Notes: generated from the letters alone by a model not told the origin. A stretch of DNA of 64,000 nt from Acetobacter farinalis (GCF_026240015.1 NZ_JAPIUX010000002.1:124001-188000), one strand, 5' to 3'. Positions 33,770 to 43,572 are shown, numbered from the stretch's first letter. Numbers and translations: made by a program.

Positions 33770-34666
33770 ATGTATACCCCCAAACTTTCCCACCTCCGGT
33801 TTTTCTGCGCCATTGTGGAGACAGGCTCCATTGCGGCGGCGGCGCGGCACATGCATTGCGTGGCCTCCAACCTGACCATGCGGCTGAGGGAACTGGAGGC
33901 TGATCTGGGGCAGGAGCTTTTTTTAAGAGAACGCAAAAAACTCCTGATTACACCGGCAGGCCGACTTTTCTACGAGGAAGCAAAAGAGATTGTCTCCCGT
34001 GCGGACCGCCTGCCTGCTTTGTGGGCACAGTCCCGGTTGCGCGGTATTCTGAATGTGGGGGCGCTGGATGTCGCGTTTCTCAACCTGCTTCCGCGCTGTG
34101 TTCCGCGTTTCATGGTGCAGTATCCCGGAATTCATTTGAACGTTCTTCAAAAGCCGAGTTTCAGTCTTGAAAAAATGCTTGTTGAAGAAGAAATTGATCT
34201 GGCGGTGACTGATGGCCCGGTGGAAAATACACTGCTTGAAGGAATCTTCGCTTTTTCTGAAACACTGCATCTGGTTGTGCCGGAGACCATCAGTGCGATT
34301 ACGCCAGAGCTGATAGAGCAGTCTGACATGTATCTGTTTGACAGGGACTGCTTTTACCGGCGCTGTGCGGAACAATGGCTGGAGAGGAACGGGTATCAAC
34401 CCCGCTCTATCCTGACTCTGGAATCCTATGATCTGATCACGCAGTGCCTGAACACCAGAAAGGGTCTCGCCTGCATGCCGGAAAGCGTTATCCGGCAGCT
34501 TCGGGCGCGGGGGCAGGCGCTGAAGACATTCAGGCTGGAAGGCGTTGGCCCGACCGATGTTTATTTTGTATGGCGAAAGCACGCGAAAAATCCGGTGATT
34601 GAGAAATTTCTGGCGGTTGCCCGTGCAGAGGGAGGAACCGGCCCGGCGGATATGAAGGGGGCCTGA
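33770..34666 (+). CDS. LysR-family transcriptional regulator
   Basis: A 298-residue LysR protein. The N-terminal winged helix-turn-helix is visible (LRFFCAIVETGSIAAAARHM, then ASNLTMRLRELEADLGQELF), followed by the two-lobed effector-binding domain. It is divergent from the AldA-like dehydrogenase across 173 bases, the usual arrangement for a LysR protein and its target. The effector is unknown, though an aldehyde or hydroxy acid would fit the context. Confidence 0.93.
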   Translation: MYTPKLSHLRFFCAIVETGSIAAAARHMHCVASNLTMRLRELEADLGQELFLRERKKLLITPAGRLFYEEAKEIVSRADRLPALWAQSRLRGILNVGALDVAFLNLLPRCVPRFMVQYPGIHLNVLQKPSFSLEKMLVEEEIDLAVTDGPVENTLLEGIFAFSETLHLVVPETISAITPELIEQSDMYLFDRDCFYRRCAEQWLERNGYQPRSILTLESYDLITQCLNTRKGLACMPESVIRQLRARGQALKTFRLEGVGPTDVYFVWRKHAKNPVIEKFLAVARAEGGTGPADMKGA

Positions 34667-34784
34667 TGCGGATACGATCTCGACACGGGCCAGACAGAGT
34701 GCTTCATAAGCGTAATGAAATAATGCGCGCGGCCTGATGCCGGAAGGCTTTCAGGCCGTGTGGCATGTGTCGGGAGATCTGCTT

Positions 34785-36824
34785 ATGTCGTTACGGAACC
34801 GTTTTTTGTCCAGCGCAGGTTTGACAGCCCCCAGCCTTGCCCTTCTGGGAATGATGCTGGCCTGCGCGCCGCAGGTAGGGCATGCCGCTCAATCTGATGG
34901 CCACTCTGAAGCCCAGCCGCAGCCCGAGCCGCTGCCGCTCCCCCCTGCGGTGCCTGCCCCGCAGGATGTGCCGTTTGGCGGCACACTTTCCCTCTCGGTG
35001 GATGCCACCGATCTCCCCCGACATGTGCTGTCCATGAAGGAGAGCATTCCTCTCCCCGCCCGTTATACGGAAAAGGGGGGAGATTTTGTTCTGCTCTATC
35101 CGATGTGGCTCCCCGGGAACCACTCTCCAAGCGGCACCATTGACCAGTTGGGCGGGCTTACGGTCAAGGCGGATGGCAAGATCATTCCATGGCTGCGGGA
35201 TACCGTAACAGTCAGCGCATTTCATATTCAGGTGCCGCAGGGCACACGGCAGCTGGATGTCTCCTATCAGCTGCTTACCCCCGTTTCCCCCAAGGTGGGC
35301 CGGGTGGTCATGACAGATACCATGGTGAACGTGCAGTGGTCTGCCGTATCGCTTTATCCTGCGGGCTATTTCACCCGGCAGATCATGGTGCATCCGAGCG
35401 TGCAGTTCCCTGCGGGCTGGTCCTACGGAACAGCCTTGCGCTCTGATGGCAAGGGGGCGGGCAGCATGGTCTCTTTCCAGCCGGTTTCCTTTAATACGCT
35501 GGTGGATTCTCCCATTTTTGCAGGGAAGTATTTCCGCAAGTTTGACTTGACCCAGCCGGACAAGGTTTCAGTCACCCTGAATGTCATGGCGGATCACCCG
35601 GAAGATCTGGCGGCCACTGAAGCGCAGATAGAGGCGCACCGGAATCTGGTAAAGCAGGCCAATCTGCTTTTCGGGTCTCACCATTACGCCCATTATGACT
35701 TCCTGCTGGCGCTGACGACCAAGCTGGGTGGCATCGGGCTGGAGCACCATCAATCCAGTGAAAACAGTGGGCCCAGAGGCTATTTTACGCAGTGGGATAA
35801 AACCTTCGGTATGCGTGACCTGCTTGCTCATGAGTTCACACATTCATGGGATGGCAAATATCGTCGCCCGGATGGGCTGTGGGCGCCGGATTTCAACACA
35901 CCCCAGCGTGGCACAGGCCTGTGGGTGTATGAAGGGCAGACTCAATACTGGGGCTATGTGCTGGCAGCCCGTGCAGGCTTGATGACCGCTGCACAGGTGA
36001 AGGACGCCCTGGCAGAGGTTGCCGCGGTGTATGATAACCGGCAGGGGCGCCAGTGGCGGCCGCTGATTGACACCACCAATGACCCGATTATCGCGCAGCG
36101 CTCCCCCCAGTCCTGGAGAAGCTGGCAGCGGAGTGAGGATTATTATTCAGAAGGGCAGCTCATCTGGCTGGACGCGGATACGCTGATCCGGAAAATGTCT
36201 GATAACAAGAAAAGCCTTAACGATTTTGCCAAGGCATTTTTCGGCACCAATAACGGCAGCATCATCACAAGCACGTATACGTTTGAGGATGTTGTGAAGA
36301 CACTGAACGCGGTGCAACCCTATGACTGGGAGACGTTCCTGCGTGACCGCCTGTACCACACCAGCACACATGCACCGCTGGATGGCATTACACGGGGTGG
36401 CGCGCATGTTGTCTATACGGAAAAACCGTCTGACTATGTGAAATCCTATTCCAATCTGCGGCATGTTTCAGACTTCCTGTTCTCTCTGGGGCTGAGTGTG
36501 AGCAAGAAGGGGACTGTGAGTGAAGTGCTGTGGGGCGGCCCGGCCTGGCAGGCAGGTGTCACACGGGATCAGGAACTTCTGGCCGTGAATGGTGAAGCCT
36601 ATGATGCCGAGGGCCTTCAGGATGTGATCACCCTTGCAAAAAACAAGGATGCCGCCCCGATTGCGTTGCTGTTAAAAGATGGGGACCGGTTTCATACGGT
36701 GTCTGTCACGTATCATGGCGGGCTGCGTTATCCGCATCTGGAGGGGGATACGCAGCTTCTGGATACACTTCTTGCTCCGCTGGGGGATCAGGCGGGTGCG
36801 AAAGGGGATGCCGCCAAAAAATAA
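34785..36824 (+). CDS. Exported M61-family metallopeptidase with PDZ domain
   Basis: A 679-residue zinc peptidase of the glycyl aminopeptidase (M61) family. The zinc motif HEFTHSWDG lies near residue 348, with the downstream Glu in VYEGQTQYWG. A C-terminal PDZ-like domain follows (about residues 555-645, SVSKKGTVSEVLWGGPAWQA). The N-terminus is a signal peptide (ALLGMMLACAPQVGHA). M61 enzymes release N-terminal glycine or alanine. The ATG was chosen because GGGAGA precedes it. Confidence 0.9.
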   Translation: MSLRNRFLSSAGLTAPSLALLGMMLACAPQVGHAAQSDGHSEAQPQPEPLPLPPAVPAPQDVPFGGTLSLSVDATDLPRHVLSMKESIPLPARYTEKGGDFVLLYPMWLPGNHSPSGTIDQLGGLTVKADGKIIPWLRDTVTVSAFHIQVPQGTRQLDVSYQLLTPVSPKVGRVVMTDTMVNVQWSAVSLYPAGYFTRQIMVHPSVQFPAGWSYGTALRSDGKGAGSMVSFQPVSFNTLVDSPIFAGKYFRKFDLTQPDKVSVTLNVMADHPEDLAATEAQIEAHRNLVKQANLLFGSHHYAHYDFLLALTTKLGGIGLEHHQSSENSGPRGYFTQWDKTFGMRDLLAHEFTHSWDGKYRRPDGLWAPDFNTPQRGTGLWVYEGQTQYWGYVLAARAGLMTAAQVKDALAEVAAVYDNRQGRQWRPLIDTTNDPIIAQRSPQSWRSWQRSEDYYSEGQLIWLDADTLIRKMSDNKKSLNDFAKAFFGTNNGSIITSTYTFEDVVKTLNAVQPYDWETFLRDRLYHTSTHAPLDGITRGGAHVVYTEKPSDYVKSYSNLRHVSDFLFSLGLSVSKKGTVSEVLWGGPAWQAGVTRDQELLAVNGEAYDAEGLQDVITLAKNKDAAPIALLLKDGDRFHTVSVTYHGGLRYPHLEGDTQLLDTLLAPLGDQAGAKGDAAKK

Positions 36825-36839
36825 ACTGGTCCCGAACAA

Positions 36840-36870
36840 CCGGCAGAGTGTCTTAAGGGCACTCTGCCGG
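36840..36870. terminator. Inverted repeat after the M61 gene
   Basis: CCGGCAGAGTG pairs perfectly (11 bp) with CACTCTGCCGG around a 9-base loop. There is no T-run after it, so it may be a weak terminator. It lies just before the start of the DUF2075 gene. Confidence 0.5.
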
Positions 36871-36893
36871 CATGAGAAGGGAATGGCGTCCTC

Positions 36894-38138
36894 ATGAAAG
36901 CTGTTGTGCAGAGCGCGTATGATAATACGGCGGCGGAGAGACTATCTCCGGAAAGGCAGCTTTCCGCCGAACAGAAAGACCTGAAAGACGCCATCAAGAC
37001 CTTCTGCCTTGCGCACCGGCATGATGAGCATGCCGTGTTCCTGATTGAAGGAGAAGCGGGAGTTGGGAAGAGTCTTGTTCTCAATTCCATTTTTAACGAG
37101 ATACAGTCTCTCTCACGCTCTTCCGGCACGGCAGGCCCTTTTTGGGGCACAAGAAATTATCTTGTCGTGAACCATCCCGAGATGATGAAGCTCTACAGGA
37201 ATATTTCCGAACACTATCCTAATCTGAAAAAGAAAGATTTTGAACGGCCAACAACATTCGTCAACCGGATGCGCAAGGCGGGGGAGAAAGCGGATATTCT
37301 TTTTGTGGATGAAGGGCATCTTCTTCTGACAAGAAGTGATAAATACAACAGATTTGAACAGAATAACCATCTTGAGGAACTGATTGCACTGGCCCGGATT
37401 ACGGTGCTGGTGTTTGATGAAAAACAGGTTCTGAAGTTCAAGAGCTGCTGGAGCAGGGAGCTTCTGGACGCGTTGGTGAAAAAATTCCCGTGCCAGAGAT
37501 ATACCCTCCACAAGCAGTTCCGTATGCAGGCCGGTCAGGACGTGCTTGACTGGATTGAGGGGTTTTGCACCAGAAAAATTCTGCCAATGCCGAAAAAGCA
37601 GGCGTTTGATTTCCGCTTTTTTGAAGATGCGCAGGAGCTTTACGAGGCCATTCAAAAGAAGAACGCCCGATATGGGCTGTCCCGCATGGTCGCGACCTAT
37701 GACTACCCCTACAGGCTGGATGGGGAGGATCATTTTATTCATGAAGGACGCTTCACCCTGCGGTGGGACCGTTCCAGACCGGATGAAAAACTGCCCTGGG
37801 CGGAAAGACCCGATACGATTGATGAAGTGGGGTCGGTCTATACCGTGCAAGGGTTTGACCTCAATTATGTCGGGCTGATTTTAGGCCCCTCCGTGCGGTA
37901 TGATCCGGTAACGGACGGGATCTGCCTTGAAACCAGCCGGTATGAAGATGGCGCGGCCTTTACCGGGCGCGACGGGCTTTCAGACCCTGAAGCCACAAAG
38001 GAGCGCATCATGCTCAACGCCATTTCGGTTCTGATGACACGGGCCGTGCGTGGCCTGTTCCTCTATGCGAGTGATCCTGCCTTGCGGAACAGGCTGCTGC
38101 GGGCGGCCTTGGCGGGAAAGTGTACCGGCTTTCCCTGA
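36894..38138 (+). CDS. DUF2075 family ATPase/helicase-like protein
   Basis: A 414-residue P-loop protein of the DUF2075 family, related to superfamily 1 helicases. Walker A is GEAGVGKS (residues 53-60) and Walker B is ILFVDEGH (about 135-142). A middle segment KQFRMQAGQDVLDWIEGF and the late VYTVQGFDLNYVGLILGP match helicase motifs IV-VI of this group. No extra nuclease domain is attached. The function of stand-alone DUF2075 proteins is unsettled; some are found in defence or mobile regions. Neighbours here are ordinary chromosomal genes. Confidence 0.8.
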   Translation: MKAVVQSAYDNTAAERLSPERQLSAEQKDLKDAIKTFCLAHRHDEHAVFLIEGEAGVGKSLVLNSIFNEIQSLSRSSGTAGPFWGTRNYLVVNHPEMMKLYRNISEHYPNLKKKDFERPTTFVNRMRKAGEKADILFVDEGHLLLTRSDKYNRFEQNNHLEELIALARITVLVFDEKQVLKFKSCWSRELLDALVKKFPCQRYTLHKQFRMQAGQDVLDWIEGFCTRKILPMPKKQAFDFRFFEDAQELYEAIQKKNARYGLSRMVATYDYPYRLDGEDHFIHEGRFTLRWDRSRPDEKLPWAERPDTIDEVGSVYTVQGFDLNYVGLILGPSVRYDPVTDGICLETSRYEDGAAFTGRDGLSDPEATKERIMLNAISVLMTRAVRGLFLYASDPALRNRLLRAALAGKCTGFP

Positions 38139-38234
38139 GAAAGACTGTTTTCTTGCGATACAGGACTTGTCCTGTCCGCATTGTGATGCCAACTGGTGAC
38201 ACAGAGATGTCGCAGATGATCAGGACCGAGTGCC

Positions 38235-38798
38235 ATGTTTATTGAAACTGAAGATACCCCCAATCCCGCCACGCTCAAATTTCTTCCCGGCCGTGCCGTG
38301 ATGGGAGATGCCGGAACGGTTGACTTTATTGATGCCGATGCCGTTTCGGGCCGTTCTCCGCTGGCAGAGGCGCTGTTTGCGCTGCCGGGTGTCTCCCGTG
38401 TGTTCATGGGGCATGATTTTGTGTCTGTCACCAAGGCGGATCAGGCAGACTGGGCCGAACTCCGCCCGCTGGTGCTCACGGCCCTGATGGATCATTTTGT
38501 GGCCGGAACGCCCGTGGTGGCCGAAGGCGTTGGCGTTACGGAAGAGCCCATCGCCCCGGAAGATCAGGAAATTGTGGCCCAGATCAAGGAACTGCTGGAT
38601 ACCCGCGTGCGCCCCGCCGTGGCGGGTGATGGCGGGGATATCGTGTTCCGTGGCTACAGGGATGGCATTGTGCGCCTGACCATGCAGGGTGCGTGCTCCG
38701 GTTGCCCGTCCTCCCGCGCGACGCTGAAGCACGGTGTGGAAAACATGCTCCGCCATTATGTGCCGGAAGTTGTTTCTGTGGAGCAGGTTGAAGGGTAA
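38235..38798 (+). CDS. Nfu-type iron-sulfur cluster scaffold protein
   Basis: A 187-residue protein with an N-terminal Nfu_N domain (MFIETEDTPNPATLKFLPGR) and a C-terminal NifU domain with the cluster-binding CSGCPSS motif (CxxC) near residue 155. It carries Fe-S clusters to acceptor proteins, which would include the succinate dehydrogenase and other dehydrogenases in this region. The order of the two domains is the usual one for alphaproteobacterial Nfu. Confidence 0.93.
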   Translation: MFIETEDTPNPATLKFLPGRAVMGDAGTVDFIDADAVSGRSPLAEALFALPGVSRVFMGHDFVSVTKADQADWAELRPLVLTALMDHFVAGTPVVAEGVGVTEEPIAPEDQEIVAQIKELLDTRVRPAVAGDGGDIVFRGYRDGIVRLTMQGACSGCPSSRATLKHGVENMLRHYVPEVVSVEQVEG

Positions 38799-38900
38799 GG
38801 TGCCGCTTCGGCATCTTTCCGTCTCCGGGTCTGTGACCTAAAAGGAGGGAGCAGACACAGGAATGCCCCGCAGTGGCGGGGGAGCGGAGGCTGAACAGAA

Positions 38901-39482
38901 ATGCTGGATGATAGCGGGCTGGATCTTCTTTTCCAAAAGGCACGCACGCCACGGCGCTGGATGGCGCGCCCGGTTGAGCCTTCTGTTCTGCGCCGCCTGT
39001 ATGCTCTGGCAAGCCTCGGTCCGACCTCGGGCAACTGTAGCCCTGCCCGGTTTGTGTTTATCACCGCGTCTGAAGGGCGGGAGCGCTTGCGTCCGGCTCT
39101 TTCCGCAGGGAATGTGAACCGGGTTATGGGCGCGCCTGTTATTGCCATTGTGGCGCATGACCCCCTGTTTTTTGATGAATTGCCCCGTCTGGCCCCCAAT
39201 GAGGAACTGCGTTCGTGGTTTGCGGCGGATGTCGGGCTGGCTGAAGAGACCGCCTTCCGGAATGGCACGCTGGAAGGGGCATACATGATCATGGCGGCCC
39301 GCGCTCTGGGGCTGGATGCCCTGCCGATTTCCGGGTTTGATCAGACACTGGTGGAAGAGGCCTTTTTGTCCGAAGAGGGCTGGCGGGCGAATTTCCTGCT
39401 GTGTCTGGGCTATGGGGATATTGAGCAGTTGCCCCCCCGCGCCCCGCGCCTTGGTTTTGATGAGGCGTGTCGTCTGCTGTGA
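38901..39482 (+). CDS. RutE-like nitroreductase-family protein
   Basis: A 193-residue FMN protein resembling RutE, a 3-hydroxypropionate (malonic semialdehyde) reductase. The N-terminal FMN segment (LYALASLGPTSGNCSPARFV), the central FRNGTLEGAYMIMAARALGL and the C-terminal FLLCLGYGD are family motifs. No other rut genes are present, so the pyrimidine role is not assured; it may act on other enals or quinones. tsaB overlaps its last codons. Confidence 0.85.
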   Translation: MLDDSGLDLLFQKARTPRRWMARPVEPSVLRRLYALASLGPTSGNCSPARFVFITASEGRERLRPALSAGNVNRVMGAPVIAIVAHDPLFFDELPRLAPNEELRSWFAADVGLAEETAFRNGTLEGAYMIMAARALGLDALPISGFDQTLVEEAFLSEEGWRANFLLCLGYGDIEQLPPRAPRLGFDEACRLL

Positions 39483-40177
39483 GAAATCCTGAACGTCTTC
39501 TGGTGCTGGATGGCAGCGCGGCTGGAGAGGCCGCCTCCGGCATGGCGGCCTGTCTCATCCCCTCAGAAGGGGGCGAGTACAGGGTTCTGGCCCATGTCCG
39601 GGCCGAGGGGAAGCAGGCCGCGGAAGGGATCGGCCTTCTGGCGGCTCAGGCCCTGCATCAGGCGGGCTGGGGGGCTGGTCAGCCTGTACAGCCGGATCTG
39701 GTGGCGGTGGTGACTGGCCCCGGCTCCTTTACCGGCCTGCGTGCCTCCTGCGCCATGGCGGCGGGATATGCGCTGGGGGCTGGCTGCCCTCTGGTGGGCG
39801 TTACGCGCGGCGAGGCCCTGCGCCCGCCGCTTGAGGAAGACTGTGCCCGGCATGAAGGGCTGGAGGGCTGGCTTCTGGTCACGGCGGCCCGGCGGGGCCG
39901 GGTGTTTGTGGAGCGCGCCGGAGGTGTGCAGGCTGTGGCCCTTGCTGACTGGTCCCCCCTGCCGGGCCGCTGGCTGGTGGCGGGTGAGGCCGCAGCGCTG
40001 CTGCCTGTGGCGGAGGCGGTTTTTTCTGATCTTGCACAACCCACGCCCTGCCAGATTGCCGCTGCCGCTGTGGCGCGGCTGAACGGGGAGCTTGCCCCGC
40101 GTGATGCCCTGCCCCTGTATGTTGACCCACCAGAGGCAAAGCTGCCGATGTCTGGGTTACGGTCGGCCCCGGTTTGA
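39479..40177 (+). CDS. tsaB: tRNA threonylcarbamoyladenosine biosynthesis protein TsaB
   Basis: TsaB is the non-catalytic partner of TsaD in making t6A37 in tRNAs that read ANN codons. The 232-residue protein has the ASKHA fold start (RLLVLDGSAAGEAASGMAA) and the conserved VTGPGSFTGLRASCAMAAGY. The GTG start overlaps the preceding stop by four bases (GTGA); an in-frame GTG four codons earlier is an alternative. rimI overlaps its end, forming a tsaB-rimI pair. Confidence 0.92.
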   Translation: MRNPERLLVLDGSAAGEAASGMAACLIPSEGGEYRVLAHVRAEGKQAAEGIGLLAAQALHQAGWGAGQPVQPDLVAVVTGPGSFTGLRASCAMAAGYALGAGCPLVGVTRGEALRPPLEEDCARHEGLEGWLLVTAARRGRVFVERAGGVQAVALADWSPLPGRWLVAGEAAALLPVAEAVFSDLAQPTPCQIAAAAVARLNGELAPRDALPLYVDPPEAKLPMSGLRSAPV

Positions 40178-40656
40178 GCCAGAGACGCTTGAGCCAGACA
40201 TTTTTGCCAGCGGTGCGGATTATTGAAGCAGGACAGGCGCATGGTGCCGTTCTGGCCGCGCTGCATGCCCAGAGCTTCTCTGCGGCGGATGTGTGGGATG
40301 AAGCCGCTTTAACCCAGCTTTTACCCATGGCCGGTGTTGTAACCGGGCTTGCCCTTCAGGGGGAGGAGCCCGCAGGGTTCCTCATGCTGCGGTGCGTGGC
40401 GGATGAAGCGGAAATTCTGACCGTGTGTGTGGCGCAGGCTTTTCGGCAGCGGGGCATTGCCAGACAGCTTCTGGCCTGGAGCCTCATGGAAGCGCAGGAG
40501 CGTGACGCGGACCATATGTTTCTTGAGGTGTCTGTCCGAAACAAGGTCGCACAGGCGCTGTATGCGGGGGCCGGATTTGTGCAGGCCGGAAAACGCCGCG
40601 CCTATTACCCCGATGGTTCGGACGCTCTGGTGCTGATGCGCTCGTGGGATGTGTGA
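40174..40656 (+). CDS. rimI: [Ribosomal protein S18]-alanine N-acetyltransferase RimI
   Basis: A 160-residue GNAT acetyltransferase. The acetyl-CoA binding region is VCVAQAFRQRGIARQLL, followed by FLEVSVRNKVAQALYAGAGF, the motif B segment of RimI. It acetylates the N-terminal alanine of ribosomal protein S18. A TTG overlaps the tsaB stop by four bases; another TTG 15 bases on is possible. The tsaB-rimI order is common in bacteria. Confidence 0.9.
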   Translation: MSQRRLSQTFLPAVRIIEAGQAHGAVLAALHAQSFSAADVWDEAALTQLLPMAGVVTGLALQGEEPAGFLMLRCVADEAEILTVCVAQAFRQRGIARQLLAWSLMEAQERDADHMFLEVSVRNKVAQALYAGAGFVQAGKRRAYYPDGSDALVLMRSWDV

Positions 40657-40699
40657 GCGGAACCGGAAGGTTCACGCGCGGCAGGAAAGATGCAGCGGG

Positions 40700-40735
40700 T
40701 AGCCCGCCCCGCTTGTAAAAAAGCCGGGCGGGCTA
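40700..40735. terminator. Inverted repeat between convergent rimI and purD
   Basis: TAGCCCGCCC pairs perfectly with GGGCGGGCTA, with a 16-base loop containing an A-run. It lies between two genes that converge and could end transcription in both directions. Confidence 0.55.
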
Positions 40736-40776
40736 TCAGGATACGCGCCTGATGGTGCGTCAGGGCGTGTGGCTCT

Positions 40777-42045
40777 TCAGAGCGCGCGTGCTCCGATGTC
40801 CGTGCGCCAGGCCGCGCCATCCCATGAAATGGCTCTGACACCGGCATAGGCACGGTCCCGTGCCTGCTGCACGGTATCCCCCAGCGCGCAGACGGACAAA
40901 ACACGCCCCCCGGCCACCACCAGTTCCCGTGCCGCGTTTTCCTTGGTGCCAGCCTGAAAGACGCAAACGCCCTCAAGCGCTTCCGCATCGGCAATTCCGG
41001 AAATCACGGCACCCATCTCCGGCGCTGCCGGATAGCCGCGTGCGGCCATGACAATGCTGATGGCGGCCTGATCAGAGAAGGTGACAGGAGTGGTATCCAG
41101 TGTCCCTTCGGCAAGGGCTGCCAGTGCGGGCAGAAGGTCGGAGGTCAGGCGCAGCAGCAGAGCCTGGGCTTCCGGGTCTCCGAAGCGGACATTGTATTCA
41201 ATCAGTTGCGGCCCGGTTTCTGTCAGCATCAGCCCTGCGAAAATCACACCACGGAACGGCGTGCCCCGGCGGACCATTTCCTTCAGCATCGGGCGTACAA
41301 GTACGTCCAGCGCCGCCTCCTGCGCGGCCCGGTCAAACCCGCGCGGGGGGGAGACCGCGCCCATGCCGCCGGTGTTGGGGCCGGTATCGTTATCACCAAT
41401 GCGTTTGTGGTCCTGCGCCGCCCCGATCAGCATGGCGGTTTCACCCGAGCAGAACGCGAAGAGAGAGACTTCCTCCCCCACCAGACAATCTTCAATCACC
41501 ACACTGCGGCCTGCATCGCCCATTGTGCCGTGCGTCATCATCTCCCGCACGGCGTCCTGCGCTTCTGCCACCGTCTGGGCAACCACCACGCCCTTGCCTG
41601 CCGCCAGACCATCGGCTTTCACCACAATGGGGGCACCACGTTCCGCAATATAGGTGATGGCGGCCTCAACATCCGTGAAGCGTTCGCCTCTGGCGGTGGG
41701 AACACCCGCAGCGTAGCAGACATCCTTGCTGAAGCTCTTGCTGCCTTCAAGGCGTGCGGCGGCCTGCGTGGGGCCGGCACATGCCAGCCCTGCGGCGGCG
41801 CAGGCATCCGCCAGGCCCACCACCAGCGGGGCTTCAGGGCCGGGTACAACCAGATCAATCTGCTGTTCTTTTGCGAACGTGATCAGGGCGGGAATATCGC
41901 TCGCGCCAATGGCCACATTGGTGCCCAGCCCAGCCGTGCCGGGGTTTCCGGGGGCAATGAACAGGGCTGTCAGTTTGGGGGAACGTGCAAGTGTTGCGGC
42001 CAGTGCATGTTCACGACCGCCTGATCCAACCAGAAGTACCCGCAT
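40777..42045 (-). CDS. purD: Phosphoribosylamine--glycine ligase
   Basis: PurD joins phosphoribosylamine and glycine with ATP in purine synthesis. The 422-residue ATP-grasp protein starts with VLLVGSGGREHALA and contains VKADGLAAGKGVVVA (ATP-binding) and NTGGMGAVSPP, with LIEYNVRFGDPEAQALL near the metal site. The ATG at 42045 was chosen over an earlier TTG because the conserved N-terminus begins there. It is divergent from xseA by 66 bases. Confidence 0.97.
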   Translation of the reverse strand: MRVLLVGSGGREHALAATLARSPKLTALFIAPGNPGTAGLGTNVAIGASDIPALITFAKEQQIDLVVPGPEAPLVVGLADACAAAGLACAGPTQAAARLEGSKSFSKDVCYAAGVPTARGERFTDVEAAITYIAERGAPIVVKADGLAAGKGVVVAQTVAEAQDAVREMMTHGTMGDAGRSVVIEDCLVGEEVSLFAFCSGETAMLIGAAQDHKRIGDNDTGPNTGGMGAVSPPRGFDRAAQEAALDVLVRPMLKEMVRRGTPFRGVIFAGLMLTETGPQLIEYNVRFGDPEAQALLLRLTSDLLPALAALAEGTLDTTPVTFSDQAAISIVMAARGYPAAPEMGAVISGIADAEALEGVCVFQAGTKENAARELVVAGGRVLSVCALGDTVQQARDRAYAGVRAISWDGAAWRTDIGARAL

Positions 42046-42111
42046 TCTTTTCTCTCTCAATCTGTAAGCTCTGCTCTTTCAGGGCGAGCGTCTGTAGCAT
42101 AGGTTAGGCAA

Positions 42112-43572
42112 ATGATCGAAGGGCTTGCGACAGGGGCACCCCCCGGCGGGAATGTGCCGGAATACAGTGTCTCGGAAATATCAGGCGCTATCAGGCAGAC
42201 GCTTGAGAGCACCTTTGGCCGTGTACGGGTGCGCGGAGAGATTACCGAATTCAAGCGCTATCCTTCCGGCCATCTTTATTTTTCACTGAAAGATGAGCGT
42301 GGCAAGATTTCCGGCGTGGTCTGGCGCGGCTCTGTCTCCCGCCTTGGGCTGGTGCCGGAAAACGGGCTGGAAATTGTCGCAACCGGCAAGGTTTCCGCCT
42401 ACGGCGAGCGTTCGGGCTATCAGCTTGTCGTGGAGCGGATGGAGTATGCGGGGGAAGGCGCCCTGCTGGCCCGTATCGAGCGCCTGCGGCTGAAGCTGGC
42501 GGAAGAAGGCCTGTTTGATGCGGTGCGCAAACGCCCCCTGCCCCTGCTGCCGCGTGTGATTGGTGTGGTGACGTCCGCCCAGGGGGCCGTGCTGCATGAT
42601 ATCTGCACAACGCTCAGCCGCCGTTTCCCTCGCCCCGTGCTGGTGTGGCCGGTGGCGGTGCAGGGGGAAGGTGCCGCAGCGCAGATTACCGCCGCCATCA
42701 ACGGTTTTTCCGCGCTGGATGGTAGCGGCGGCGTGCCCCGGCCGGATGTGGTGATTGTGGCGCGTGGTGGCGGGTCTCTGGAAGACCTGATGGCCTTTAA
42801 TGATGAAGGCGTTGTGCGCGCCGCCGCCGCGTGCAGTATCCCGCTGATTTCCGCCGTGGGGCACGAGACGGATACCACGCTGATCGATTTTGCCTCGGAC
42901 CGCCGCGCCCCCACGCCAACAGCCGCGGCGGAACTGGCCGTGCCGGTGCGGACGGAACTTCTGGCGGAGCTGGAGCATCGGGGGGCGCGGGCGCTGGGGG
43001 CTCTCTCCCGCATGATGCAGACAGCACGCCTGCGGCTGGACCGTGCGGCGGCGGCCCTGCCGGACCTGCCCGGCCTGCTGGGCACAGCCCGCATGCAGCT
43101 GGATGACCGTGGCCACAGGCTGGATGTCGCCCTGCCCGGCTTTGTGCAGGGGCGGCGCGTGGCGCTGGTGGCGGTGGAGCGGCATATGCCTGCGGTGGAG
43201 ACACTTCTCTCAGCCCGCCGCACCCGTGTGGCCCTGCTGGGCAGCGCCTTGCAGGCGGGCATACGGCAGGATGTGCAGCGGCGTGAGGCCCGGCTGGGGC
43301 GGCTGCGGATGTCCCCGGCCCCGCTGGCGGCTCTGGTGCGGGAACGGCGGACGGCGCTGGCCGGTATGGGCGGCCAACTGGATGCTGTCTCTCCACAGGC
43401 GGTGCTGGCGCGAGGCTATGCGCTGGTGACCGCAGGCGGGCAGCCCGTGACGTCAGCCCGCGCGCTGAAAGTGGGGGAGGATGTGGTGCTGACATTTGGT
43501 GATGGCCAGCGTGACGCCGTTATCGCCCGGAAAAAGGCCGTAAAGGCGGAACAGACCGCTTTGGATTTATAA
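42112..43572 (+). CDS. xseA: Exodeoxyribonuclease VII large subunit
   Basis: XseA is the catalytic subunit of ExoVII, which degrades single-stranded DNA in repair. The 486-residue protein has an N-terminal OB fold (GRVRVRGEITEFKRYPSGH, with YFSLKD), the central catalytic region (PRPDVVIVARGGGSLEDL, followed by SAVGHETDTTLIDFASD) and a C-terminal coiled coil. No xseB is visible beside it. Confidence 0.96.
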   Translation: MIEGLATGAPPGGNVPEYSVSEISGAIRQTLESTFGRVRVRGEITEFKRYPSGHLYFSLKDERGKISGVVWRGSVSRLGLVPENGLEIVATGKVSAYGERSGYQLVVERMEYAGEGALLARIERLRLKLAEEGLFDAVRKRPLPLLPRVIGVVTSAQGAVLHDICTTLSRRFPRPVLVWPVAVQGEGAAAQITAAINGFSALDGSGGVPRPDVVIVARGGGSLEDLMAFNDEGVVRAAAACSIPLISAVGHETDTTLIDFASDRRAPTPTAAAELAVPVRTELLAELEHRGARALGALSRMMQTARLRLDRAAAALPDLPGLLGTARMQLDDRGHRLDVALPGFVQGRRVALVAVERHMPAVETLLSARRTRVALLGSALQAGIRQDVQRREARLGRLRMSPAPLAALVRERRTALAGMGGQLDAVSPQAVLARGYALVTAGGQPVTSARALKVGEDVVLTFGDGQRDAVIARKKAVKAEQTALDL

